From Cardinalis cardinalis (Eukaryota > Chordata > Aves > Passeriformes > Cardinalidae): DNA of 64,000 bases. Of the stretch, positions 37,300-46,045 are shown piece after piece. The DNA lies in contig JACDOX010000027.1 of the NCBI GenBank assembly GCA_014549065.1, positions 2,859,691-2,923,690 on the forward strand. The letters run 5' to 3'. Both the position numbers and the translations under genes were made by a program. Each line of letters opens with the position of its first letter. Position 1 is the stretch's first letter. A model generated the notes under the pieces. It searched no databases, was not told the DNA's origin, and saw only the letters and a list, made by a program, of their open reading frames with translations.

Positions 37300-37620
37300 C
37301 GGTCCAGGCGAGTTTGTTTGTAAACCCGGGAAGCAGCGAGCCCGGGCGGCGGCGGGGGGGCGGCTCCGCCCAAGGGGTGCGGGGTGCGCGGCGGCGGCGG
37401 GACCCGCCGGGGCTGGGGCTGCCGCTGCTGACTCAGAACAGCAATGTAGGTCATAACGAGTTTCCTTAAGTTACCTAAGTTCCAACAATTCAGCTTTTCT
37501 TTAGAGACTTCCAAAGTGCTGTTGCAACATTTCTGAACGCCGTGGCTTCTGCTGAAGCTAAGCCGCCGGCTCCGAGCCACCGGGCTGCGGCGGGGCAGCG
37601 CCCGGGGCGGGCATACCCAC
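37300..37620. promoter_or_regulatory. CpG island 3 with MARE/AP-1-like site
   Basis: A GC-rich patch with G-runs capable of quadruplex formation around 37,341-37,415. At 37,426-37,438 it reads TGCTGACTCAGAA, matching 12 of 13 positions of the MAF recognition element TGCTGACTCAGCA and containing the AP-1 core TGACTCA. There is no TATA box. It could be a regulatory element of the promoter further right or an alternative promoter. Confidence 0.5.
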
Positions 37621-37711
37621 GTCGGTACTTATGCCTTTTACATCTCGCTTTTATCATCCCGTTTTCACCACAACGCTATTTTTCTTTCTTTGCTCTTTTC
37701 TCTCAGCGTGT

Positions 37712-37736
37712 AAAAAAAAAAAAAAAAAAAAAAAAA
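37712..37736. repeat. Poly-A tract (25)
   Basis: Twenty-five consecutive A. It is the longest homopolymer in the window and therefore a likely site of length error or polymorphism. Confidence 0.95.
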
Positions 37737-38008
37737 GTGCCAACGCGTCGCACTCCTTTTGCAGAATAGAAGCGAGAGAATTGCCTACCTACTCTCTGCT
37801 CACTTCACCTCTTTCCAATAAGGTTTATTCACGGTTCACAGTTTGGATCTATCCTTTATTTCCACTATTTACTACTTTCCACCACCAGTCAATTTTTACA
37901 CCATCAGTTAAAAGGCTGTTAAAAGAGCTCACTTGTGCCAGGGATTTTGTACGCAAAAAACCAATCTGACATTCAACACCATCCGTCTTCGAACTACATA
38001 ATTTTCGT

Positions 38009-38051
38009 TTTTTTTTTTTTTCTTTGCCCTTTCCCTTTTTTTTTTTTTTTC
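38009..38051. repeat. Paired poly-T tracts
   Basis: Two T-runs of about 14 bases separated by a pyrimidine-rich spacer (CTTTGCCCTTTCCC). On the minus strand this gives a purine tract that encodes poly-lysine inside a long chance frame (37,849-38,658). Confidence 0.9.
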
Positions 38052-38935
38052 TGCAACCACAGCAGAAGGAGCGAAGAGTAGCCGCAGTCCCCACGGAGAG
38101 CCCACGGAAGATGAGCAAGCACCCTGTTCTGTCGCAAGAGCAGCGATGTGGGACGGAGATCTGGCGGCTAGGTAGTTGAGGAGAGGAAAGCCCGGCATTC
38201 AGGGGACGCTTCAAGAAAGGCACCACACTAACGGAATTTATTTTATTCGCTCTGAGCTTTCCTCGGGCATTACCTGCGCTCCCCGCTCCGCAGGGAGCTC
38301 CACCACAAGCAAGGACCGTGCGTGGGTTGGGCGGAGCAGGAGGGGGAGAGTTCCGAGGGAATAGCACTCTCCCCCAGAAAATCATCATCGCGAAGGCATC
38401 TGTTGTCCGAAGCCTAAGAAGAAAACTCATCCACCCATAGAACTCAGGAAAAACAAGGAGCGGGAGAAAAACCCTTAAACCTCGCCCTGTTCTACGGTTG
38501 TGTTTCTGCTGAGCAAGGATCGCCCGCGGGTCCATCAGGGGTATTTTTAGGACGATCACACAGCCGATGTCACGGTCACGCACGTCTTCAGCCTTCCTCC
38601 TTCCCTCCCGCTCCTCTTTAACCCAGCAGTGACAACCCACCGGCCTGTGTGACAGCAAGGAAGGATTTTCCCGTCTAAGTATAGAAAGAGTCGCTCAACC
38701 GAGCAGGAGCCCCGTGGATGTTTCCCCGAGCATGTTACAAGTAACAGCATCAGCAGCTCCACGGAGCCCCGAGGCTGGAGCCGAGAGCGCTCGGCAGGCT
38801 CGGACAAGCCCGGTCCCGGCCTCCGCCCGCCCGGGGCACAGCGGCTCTGCCTCCCGGGGCGGGAGGGACGAGCCATCGCTCTCAAAAAAAAAAAGTCAAA
38901 AAACCCCCATCAAACCAACAAACTAACAAACAAAA

Positions 38936-38960
38936 CAGCAACAACAACAACAACAACAAT
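38936..38960. repeat. (CAA)n trinucleotide microsatellite
   Basis: About eight copies of CAA, within a larger AAC-rich stretch from 38.91 to 39.02 kb that also contains runs of A and C. Confidence 0.9.
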
Positions 38961-39675
38961 CCACTCCCCCCCCCAAAAAAACAAACAAGCTGAAAGGAAA
39001 CAAACAAAACAACAACAAAAAGGAGCACACTTGTTTTGGTTTTTTTCCAGGCTTTCTACCCTGCGCCGTCCCCGCCGGCAGAAAGTTCCCCCCCGTCCCG
39101 CGGCACCCGAGGGCGGTGGCCGGGGTGACCGTGGGCGTTCAAGACCCGGAGGGAAACGAGGCGTGGGCAAAGCTCGGCACCCCTTTGGGAACACGTCCCC
39201 CCAGCCTTGGCGGCTGTAGAAGGCCCTCCTCTGGTGTTTGCAGTTTTCTTTGTTTACATTCAGTTTAGAAACATTGGCATTCGGCCAGAAAAGCGGCTGT
39301 TCCCCTTCTCTCTCCCCCCACCTTCTGTGCCCCCTCNGCCCGCTTCTTCTTCGGTGGCGGAGAAAATACTTAAGTTTCAGACCCCGAGGTTTTAAAATGT
39401 TTTCCCTTCGGCTCCCCAGATTCACCCTTCGGCGCTACCTCGTAAAGAAAACGGAGCCGGGTGGCGCGTGCACCTGCCCTCGGAGCTCCCAGCCGAGGGG
39501 CTCGCAACAGGTTCTACCGGGAGACGGAGGGTACCGGCGAGCCGATCAGCGCCCAACCGAGCGGCGGGTCCCCCCCTCCCCGTGGCCCCGGCGCTCGGCT
39601 CGGCGCGCCTCGCCTCGCCGCCCGCGGGGCGGTGCTGTGCGGCGGCAGCCGGGCGGGGAAGCGGCGCGGTTCTCC

Positions 39676-39698
39676 CCGCCGCCGCCGCCGCCGCCGCG
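39676..39698. repeat. (CCG)n trinucleotide run
   Basis: Seven near-perfect CCG units, followed 28 bases later by a (CGG)n run at 39,726-39,742. The two runs are complementary, so they could pair as a hairpin. Such triplet runs are unstable and often lie just upstream of, or within, 5' untranslated regions. Confidence 0.9.
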
Positions 39699-39798
39699 GC
39701 TGCACCGCCCGGTTCTTGCCGTGGTCGCGGCGGCGGCGGCGGGTGGGGGAGAGCGCTGAAGTCGCTTGTACTCTCCGGGCTTGCACGTCCCGTCCCCC

Positions 39799-39930
39799 CC
39801 CGCCCCGCCCCTCCACCCCGATATCTTCCCCCACCACCCCTCGGCGAGGAGTAAGTGCCACCGCTCCGCCTTCTCCTTTTCGCAATGTTGACGCAATCTA
39901 TAAATAGTGGAACAAAAGGACCAACTTCCT
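39799..39930 (+). promoter_or_regulatory. Core promoter: GC box, CRE/C-EBP composite, MEF2/TATA
   Basis: Three elements lie in order on the plus strand. CCGCCCCGCCCCTCC at 39,799-39,813 is an Sp/KLF GC box in reverse orientation. TGACGCAAT at 39,889-39,897 joins a CRE half site (TGACG) to a C/EBP half site (GCAAT). Directly abutting it, CTATAAATAG at 39,898-39,907 fits the MEF2 consensus CTA(A/T)4TAG exactly and also contains TATAAATA. Transcription would be expected to start about 25-30 bases further right, near 39,930. Orientation is inferred from the TATA-like order and from the splice donor at 40,195. Genes known to use MEF2 sites in their promoters include HDAC9, NR4A1, JUN and PPARGC1A, but no coding sequence here supports any of them. 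Confidence 0.5.
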
Positions 39931-40194
39931 CGCAGCTTTGCTGAAACTGCACAAAAAAGGCAACCGGGGGGGACACACATGAGGCTATTTTTTTGATTTT
40001 ATTTTTCTCTGGTTAAAAGGCGAACCCTCCTCCTCCCTTCCTCCCTCTCTCTCCTTCCCCCCCTCTCCCCTCCTCTCTACTGGAAGATCTTTTTAATTTT
40101 CTCTTGCTGCCTCCTATGCTGGCAACGTCCTGCGAGTGGCTATTTTGCTTTTGCACCGAGAGAAGAGCTTCCTCCCTCGCCATCTCTCCTGACA
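39930..40194 (+). other. Putative first exon, mostly 5' untranslated, of an unidentified gene
   Basis: The segment runs from the predicted start site to CTCCTGACA|GTAAGT, where the six intronic bases match the donor consensus perfectly. It includes a pyrimidine-rich stretch (40.03-40.08 kb), a tiny upstream open frame (ATG at 39,979, 5 codons) and a longer frame from the ATG at 40,116. That frame stays open through the donor for 26 codons, beginning MLATSCEWLFCFCTERRASS. I do not recognise this peptide, so the exon may be entirely untranslated. If real, the next exon lies beyond this window or is one of the weak candidates on the right, giving a first intron of more than about 23 kb. The start is a prediction, not observed. 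Confidence 0.4.
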
Positions 40195-40956
40195 GTAAGT
40201 GCCATTTAGCTACTGCCTTTTCGGGAACTGGGGGGGCCGCCTCCTCGCCTACCTGCCTGCTGCCCCAGAGAGCGGGCAGCAGGGACCGGGAGCTCCGGGG
40301 AAGCGGGGGGAGCTTTGGAGGCGGTGAGGGGACAGCGCCGCGGAGCGAGCGGGGATGCGCGCAGGGGGGACGGGGCGTGGGGGACCCGTGGATTCGGCCG
40401 GGGGGGCCGCCCGGTGAAATAAGGTGATCGGGAGAGGGGACGGCGACTGACGCCCGCCGAACAAAAGCTGACGCTGATATTAAACGGGCTTTTGTTAGGG
40501 GGAAGTGAGTATGCGTGCGTGCGTGTGTGTGCGGGGGGGACACTCCGCCCGCAGCAAGTTGCCGTGCGGCGGAGGGCACCTCAGACTTGTTTACCGCTCG
40601 GCGCGGCGCTCGCTGGCGTGTTTACCCTGCACACACGGCGCGGGGCTCCCCTCCTCCCCCAGCCCCATCCCTCTTCCGTGCCCCGGGGAGGGGAGGGATG
40701 AGCGAAGCGGGGTTTAAAGCGGCGTTGGTGGGGGGGGGGGGTGCGCCGTCAGGAGATGCTGATACGATCACGCGTAAAAAAACCACCCCCCTCCGATTTG
40801 CAAGTCGGATCGGTGCAAGCGCAGGCAGTCAGTGGCCGGAGGGAGAATTACATCATCCCCTGCTCCAGTGATGCTACCTTTCGTGCCGCTACCATGCGCG
40901 CAGGGAAACAACCAGGGGCGCGCCTCACGCCCCCCCGGCCGGCTCGGTGCCACCCT

Positions 40957-40987
40957 GGGGGCGGCGGGGGGGAGCTGGGGGGCGGGG
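40957..40987 (+). promoter_or_regulatory. G-quadruplex motif
   Basis: Four G-runs (5, 7, 6 and 4 bases) separated by loops of one to four bases, meeting the usual G3+N1-7 rule on the plus strand. It lies about 760 bases inside the putative first intron, close to the CRE-like site. Such motifs are frequent near start sites in CpG islands. Confidence 0.75.
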
Positions 40988-41006
40988 AGGCGCGCCCCCG
41001 CGTCAC

Positions 41007-41022
41007 TCACACACACACACAC
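41007..41022. repeat. (CA)n dinucleotide repeat
   Basis: A short CA run of about eight units within the CpG island. Confidence 0.85.
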
Positions 41023-41061
41023 GCCCGCCCGAGTGTTTACAGCGCTCACACAGGCGTATTG

Positions 41062-41079
41062 TGACGTCGCCTGAGTGAC
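41062..41079. promoter_or_regulatory. CRE-like TGACGTCG with adjacent AP-1-like TGAGTGAC
   Basis: TGACGTCG differs from the palindromic CRE (TGACGTCA) at the last base, and TGAGTGAC follows two bases later. Both sit at the right end of the main CpG island, next to an E2F-like GCGCCAA at 41,088-41,094. CREB/ATF binding is plausible. The strand of action is undefined. Confidence 0.5.
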
Positions 41080-43201
41080 AGCCCGCCGCGCCAACGGTGG
41101 GGGCGCGGCCCCGGCGCCGCGGCGGAGCAGGGGCGCCCGGCCCGGCCCGGGAGGCTCCCCCGCCCCGCGGGACCGGCGCCCGGAGCGGCTCCGCGGGGCG
41201 CGGCGGCTGCGGGGCCCCGCCGGGCCAGGGGCTGGACGCATCCAAAGTTAAATCCAACTCGCTGCAGTAGCGGCGTGGCTTACGCGATGCCGATGGGCTT
41301 GAGTTTGTGTCGTTCTGTGNCGTTTTAGGCGCAGGCTGTAGAAAGGATAACTCGTGAGAGAGGCGAGGTGTATTTGCAAGCCTGGGGTGTCTGTGAAGTT
41401 ACACCGCTCCCTCCGGGAGCGAGCGAGACGCGGGGCCGGTCTCTTACGGGGGAGCACGGTCCTGATGGGACTTTGGGACAGGGATGCCGTCAGCGTAGAA
41501 GCTGTCATATCGATGGCCCTGGACACTCCATTGTCCAAAGTGGACAACAATTTNTTTTTTTTTAAGGATATAGACTTCAGTACCGAGGACAAAAATCTAA
41601 ATATCACATCATATGCTTTCCCCAGTGTTACAAATGTAATGTTATAGGGTTAGAAACTTGTTGCAATATGCTACTGAGTTGGGAAAAAGTGTCATGGGGT
41701 TTACTCAGCCTGTGAAAATATTGAAGCAGTACTTACCCACTGCAAAGTCAATAAAACTGTATCACACTAAAACCAACAAAAAATGCTTCACAAATTGATA
41801 TTTGTCAAGAATTGTCTGCCAGAATGCAGCAGTGTAAAAATTACTACCAAAACACCAGCATCTACTTCATGCAAAATTCAAGTAACCACGAAGCCTTGTT
41901 TAATAGTACACACGGTTTTTAATGTGTTAATGGTTTGGGGTTCTTCAAAGCATATTACTTTTTGAAGTCTGGGTGTTTCTATTTGTGCAGAAAATAGACT
42001 GAGAAGCTTTGAGCTCCTACTGTTACAAAAGTTAAAAGGAAACAAAGTTGAGCTGCTAAGTCGGCAGTCTGGAATGAGTCAATAGTATCTCCTTTGTCCT
42101 GCTAGCTTTCTCTGCTGTGGTGTATCTTTGCTCTATTTCCTCTGCAAAAGCAAATGAGCATTTCTACCCTCAGCCTATTTAATAGACTTAGTAGAACTCC
42201 TGGCTTCTAAATATTCTAAATTACCAGCAATATTCCAATGTGTCTGCCTTTCCCAGCTGTGTACAACAGTCGTGCTACCGTCAATGACATTATGCTCACT
42301 TCTTTAACCACAGAGATACTGCCACATTTTCCATTATCTATAATTAATAGAGCAAATTATTATTGCTTTGTTGTAGTATGCCTTCATAAGGGAACAAACA
42401 TGCCTTTTTAAAGTACTCCATTATCTCTTGGGGTTTTGGTTGGTTTTGGTTTGTTTTGTTTTCTAGAAAAAAAAAAGAAAGATGGGCCGGAGACATGAAG
42501 GAGATGTAAATAACTCCCTTCTTCATTTACTTGGGGATTCCCTGGGAGTCTCAGAGGGCAAGGAGGTAACATAGCTGGCTTTTACAACAGGATGACAGGT
42601 CCTGACACAGGGTCACAGAGAGTCTATGCTTGGCTAGCCCTGTGCTCCAGTTTTGTTTAGCTGGTAGCTAGTCCCTTGAGGGATCAATGTCAACTTAAGC
42701 ATGCTGACTTCTACAAGCAATGGGCTGGCCAGTGACCGAGAGCTGGGACTGGCTCCTCCAGGGCTCCCTACTCTTGCTGCACTTGGAGCTGGAGTGCTGC
42801 TGCCAGGCTGCTCCTGCGGCTCTGCAGCTTGTCACAGAGAGGATTAAAGTGGCAACAGTACAAAGCAAGCCCCAACACTGCCTGTTCTCTGAAAACAAAA
42901 GGTGGCTAGATGTATTAGGTGGATAGGAAAAGCAGCTTGGGTAGGGACGTGGCTTCATGACTGAGGCACAGGAACTGGAGCCAACTCCCATCACCATGAG
43001 CTAAATTTCTGTGTACCTCAAACCCACTTTCCCCTTAAATTCTGGCCTTGAATTGGTATTAGTTGTTCCACAGATCTGTCACACTCCCAGAGATAATAAA
43101 CAACTGTCAATTCAATATGCCACACATAAAGGTATTAGATATCAACCTACTTTCTCTTTTAAGATATGTATATCTTAAATTTATCGATTAGGTAACAAAG
43201 G

Positions 43202-43233
43202 ATATGTGTGCATGTGTTTATGCACACACATAT
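43202..43233. repeat. TG/CA inverted repeat (hairpin)
   Basis: ATATGTGTGCAT at 43,202-43,213 and ATGCACACACATAT at 43,220-43,233 are inverted copies, with one extra CA unit in the right arm and a 6-base spacer. It is probably a by-product of alternating TG and CA microsatellite units. Confidence 0.75.
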
Positions 43234-44581
43234 ACACACCTCCTCACACTGTCAGTCCTTTCTGGTTTAGCTTTCAAAACCCATTGGAGATTAGAATTGG
43301 GTTACTAGAGTTCAAAGAAGAGTGAATTTGTATTAAGTCACTGGGGTTGAAACCTGTATTTTAATATGTACAGTATGTGGGTTTTATTCAGTTTTATGTT
43401 ACAGTATGAAGGCTTTTTAAGTCTGCAAGATCAAGATAATTTTTTTGTGTTCATAAAAATAAGGCTTGTTTGTTATTAATTTATCTAACTTTGCTTTTCT
43501 TTTGATACTTAAAGTACATAAATGAGTAATTTTGCACATTATTAGCTGAATGACCCTTCCTTTCCTTTTTTCACACTTAAAAAAGATTATCAGTCAACTA
43601 CTGCTGTATTACTGTATATGTGACCAGTCTGTTTGTACCATTTGATGTCTGATACTTTTAACTTTTTTTTTGTAGTCTTATTCTGTACATAGGATCCCAG
43701 GGGTTTTTTGTCTGTTTGTTTGTTTTTTAATGCCCTATAATTCCTAATGATAACAAGCAGTTTTCTCTGACCACCATACAGACCTATGCTGTGGATTTCT
43801 ATAGCTTTCATTTAAAACTCTAGACACATTTCCATCTTTTTATTTGTAAATGGTGTTACTAATTTACATTTGGAAATTTGACTGATTCAGACAGCACAGT
43901 CTTCCTGGTTCTGCAAGCAGGCAGTTCCAGTGTTTCAGCTTTGCACAGTAGCACTTTAACAAACAGCAGCCATGCATAACTAACAAGATTGCAAGTCCAG
44001 TTATTGCTTTTTAGAAGCCTCTACCCAGCTCTTATGTTATCCAAAATGTCCATTTTATGTTTTTGCAGCCATATGTCAGTACTGCTTACAGCAGGAAAGT
44101 GTAGTNGTTATTTACAATGGATAAAATACAGGGGGAGAAAAAGAAGTTTTAAAAAGTGGAGCCTGAGGTGCAGGAAGAAAAAAGAATTGATCCAGCTATC
44201 CTTTTATAGTAATTGGTGTTTTGTGGAAAGTGGTTAAGAAAGGAAGACTCTTGCTTCCTTCCAGCAGTTGGGCAGTGATGGTATGATACTTCTAACTGAA
44301 GGCTGACAGCATTCTTGGATAAACCCTTATGCAGGTTTCATATCTAGTATCTCATATTGCTCAGCTCCTTCTCTTGAACCTACTTTTAGATTCTGAGTCT
44401 TACCCTCTAACTATATTGATGGATGTCTAATAGAGCAGTTTTCAAATTCGGCAATAATGCTTCATAAAAAGTAACACTTTAAAGTATCACTTTAGTTTTC
44501 ATTAGTATTTTTTACCTGTACAGTTAGAATTGTGAATACAACATATGTANAGATAATATTCGTTAGACAGGGCATCACTTC

Positions 44582-44621
44582 AAAATGTGTCCATAATATG
44601 TACATAAAATGTGTCCATAAT
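44582..44621. repeat. 16-bp direct repeat
   Basis: AAAATGTGTCCATAAT occurs at 44,582-44,597 and again, identically, at 44,606-44,621, with ATGTACAT between the copies. Confidence 0.9.
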
Positions 44622-45840
44622 GTGTAACACCTATCACAGGCTCAAAAAAGTGTTCTTAGCGTGGATTACAGGTACAAATGAATACTTTGATGAATGGAAA
44701 CTAGGAAGTCAGTAGTAGTTCACCAGATGAGAAATATGCCTTTAGACTCCAGAAAGAAGTAAAAAATAAATATGCTGAAAACTAGTCAACACTAGCTAGA
44801 AAAAGATTATCGAGACCAGTGTACTTTTTAAGGACCCTTAGTATCCTCGTTTCTGTCTGCTTGGGTTATTTGCATGAACATAATTTTTCATAAAACAACG
44901 AAATTCACAAAGATTCCACTGTACCACACTGTACTGATTTGCTGTCACAACTACTGACTAAATATTAATTTTGGTAATCTTTCTAAGTTAAATCTATAAA
45001 CTCCTACATTTGGATAACTTTTAAAACCCTACACACAAGTGAAACACTCAACAAAACAATTTCCTGACTTACACATTGTCCATCCTTGTTTGTAAAGATT
45101 TGGCTAGTAATTTAAATAAAATTTAAAATTTGTCAATTTTACTTTTATTAGTTAGATAGAGAAAAATTAGATGGCCTCTTTTGTTTTGAAGTGTGTTTTT
45201 TCTCAGTTTTATTACACTAAGGAGAGCAATGAACACTGCAGACTAACTAGGAGTTCCACATTGGTGTAATCACTTTGGTTTCATAACTCCTACAGATTTT
45301 TATCCCTTACAAGCAATGATTTACATACCATTGAGGGGAAATGAAAATGAGGAGGAATATCATTATGACACTGCAAAGTGTTCTTAGTTTCTCCTAACAT
45401 GGACTAGATGAAACCTGGCCTATGTCACAAGAAATGTCAAGGGTGAGAGCAAAGGGTCCTTTCTCATAATAGTCAGGTACAATTAATGCTCTCTTCACTC
45501 AATAAAGAAAACCAGACCCAAAATGAGGAGGAGGATATGGACTCCTATTCTTTCACCTTCACTCCCCACCCCCATCCTCTGAGCTGTAAAGAAAGGATCA
45601 AGTTGCACTATTTTAAAAGCTGGTGCAGTACGCACACTTCCTCACTACACTGGCAAGCACGGGGAGAAAATATCTGTCAGAGCTCCCTGCAGGAGTTCCT
45701 ACTGCTTCATAACATCCATTACTCAGGATTGCGACTTCTCAACAGAGCTGGGTCTTCAATAAAGTGATGAAAACTTCTCCCATAAACATACAATATTTTA
45801 AGGGACATATACAAATATCAGTATTATTGAAATAACTTAC

Positions 45841-45913
45841 CTTTGACACATGGCTTTGAAAACTTCATGCTTGATGCAAATCATAAAAACCAAACTATCA
45901 CAATAGCTCAGCA
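45841..45913 (-). other. Candidate 73-nt exon, minus strand
   Basis: On the minus strand the segment follows CTACTTTGCCTGTAG and ends GTGTCAAAG before the donor GTAAGT. One of three frames is open throughout and includes SLVFMICIKHEVFKAMCQ. I do not recognise it. It lies right of the main promoter and on the opposite strand, so it would belong to a different transcript. A chance open frame over 24 codons is quite likely, so support is weak. Confidence 0.2.
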
Positions 45914-45949
45914 CTACAGGCAAAGTAGACCTGTAAATAAATTAAAAGA

Positions 45950-46045
45950 GCACTTTTAATTAACTTACTATACTTTTAATATAGCACTTAATATAGCATT
46001 TGCTTTTAATAGAGCTCTTAAGCACTTTTAATATAACTTACCATA
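45950..46045. repeat. AT-rich imperfect tandem repeats (CACTTTTAATATA)
   Basis: The words CACTTTTAAT, ACTTTTAATATAG, CACTTAATATAG, GCTTTTAATAGAG and CACTTTTAATATAAC recur at intervals of 15-30 bases. It looks like a degraded local tandem duplication of a short AT-rich unit. Confidence 0.75.

Larger units (their letters stand above)
39050..41280. promoter_or_regulatory. CpG island 4 (main island, about 2.2 kb)
   Basis: The longest and densest CpG island in the window, with many GC boxes, (CCG)n and (CGG)n triplet runs, G-quadruplex motifs and CRE/C-EBP-type sites. It contains the only convincing core promoter (about 39.80-39.93 kb) and a first-exon-like donor at 40,195. Several long overlapping frames on both strands are by-products of base composition. 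Large multi-part islands such as this are typical of developmental transcription factor and signalling genes; that is family knowledge, not something seen here as coding sequence. Confidence 0.88.
41281..45840. other. AT-rich non-coding DNA right of the CpG domain
   Basis: No recognisable exon. The CpG density decays over about 300 bases after 41.28 kb. The sequence holds small direct repeats (44.58-44.62 kb) and a TG/CA hairpin at 43.2 kb. If the promoter at 39.9 kb is real this is intron; otherwise it is intergenic. Confidence 0.6.

Noticed and set aside
37849..38658. Longest open frame in the window (269 codons, minus strand)
   Set aside because: It runs through two T-tracts that give poly-lysine, has no domain or signal peptide, no promoter or splice framing, and lies in a CpG-rich region where long chance frames are expected.
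39422..39976. 184-codon minus frame and several overlapping frames through (CCG)n
   Set aside because: The triplet repeat is open in many frames on both strands, so the alanine, arginine and glycine runs are by-products of the repeat.
40013..40579. 188-codon minus-strand open frame antisense to the putative leader exon
   Set aside because: Proline/serine- and glycine/arginine-rich low complexity with a CA-repeat-derived HTHARTHTH stretch. It has no family match and overlaps the opposite-strand promoter signals.
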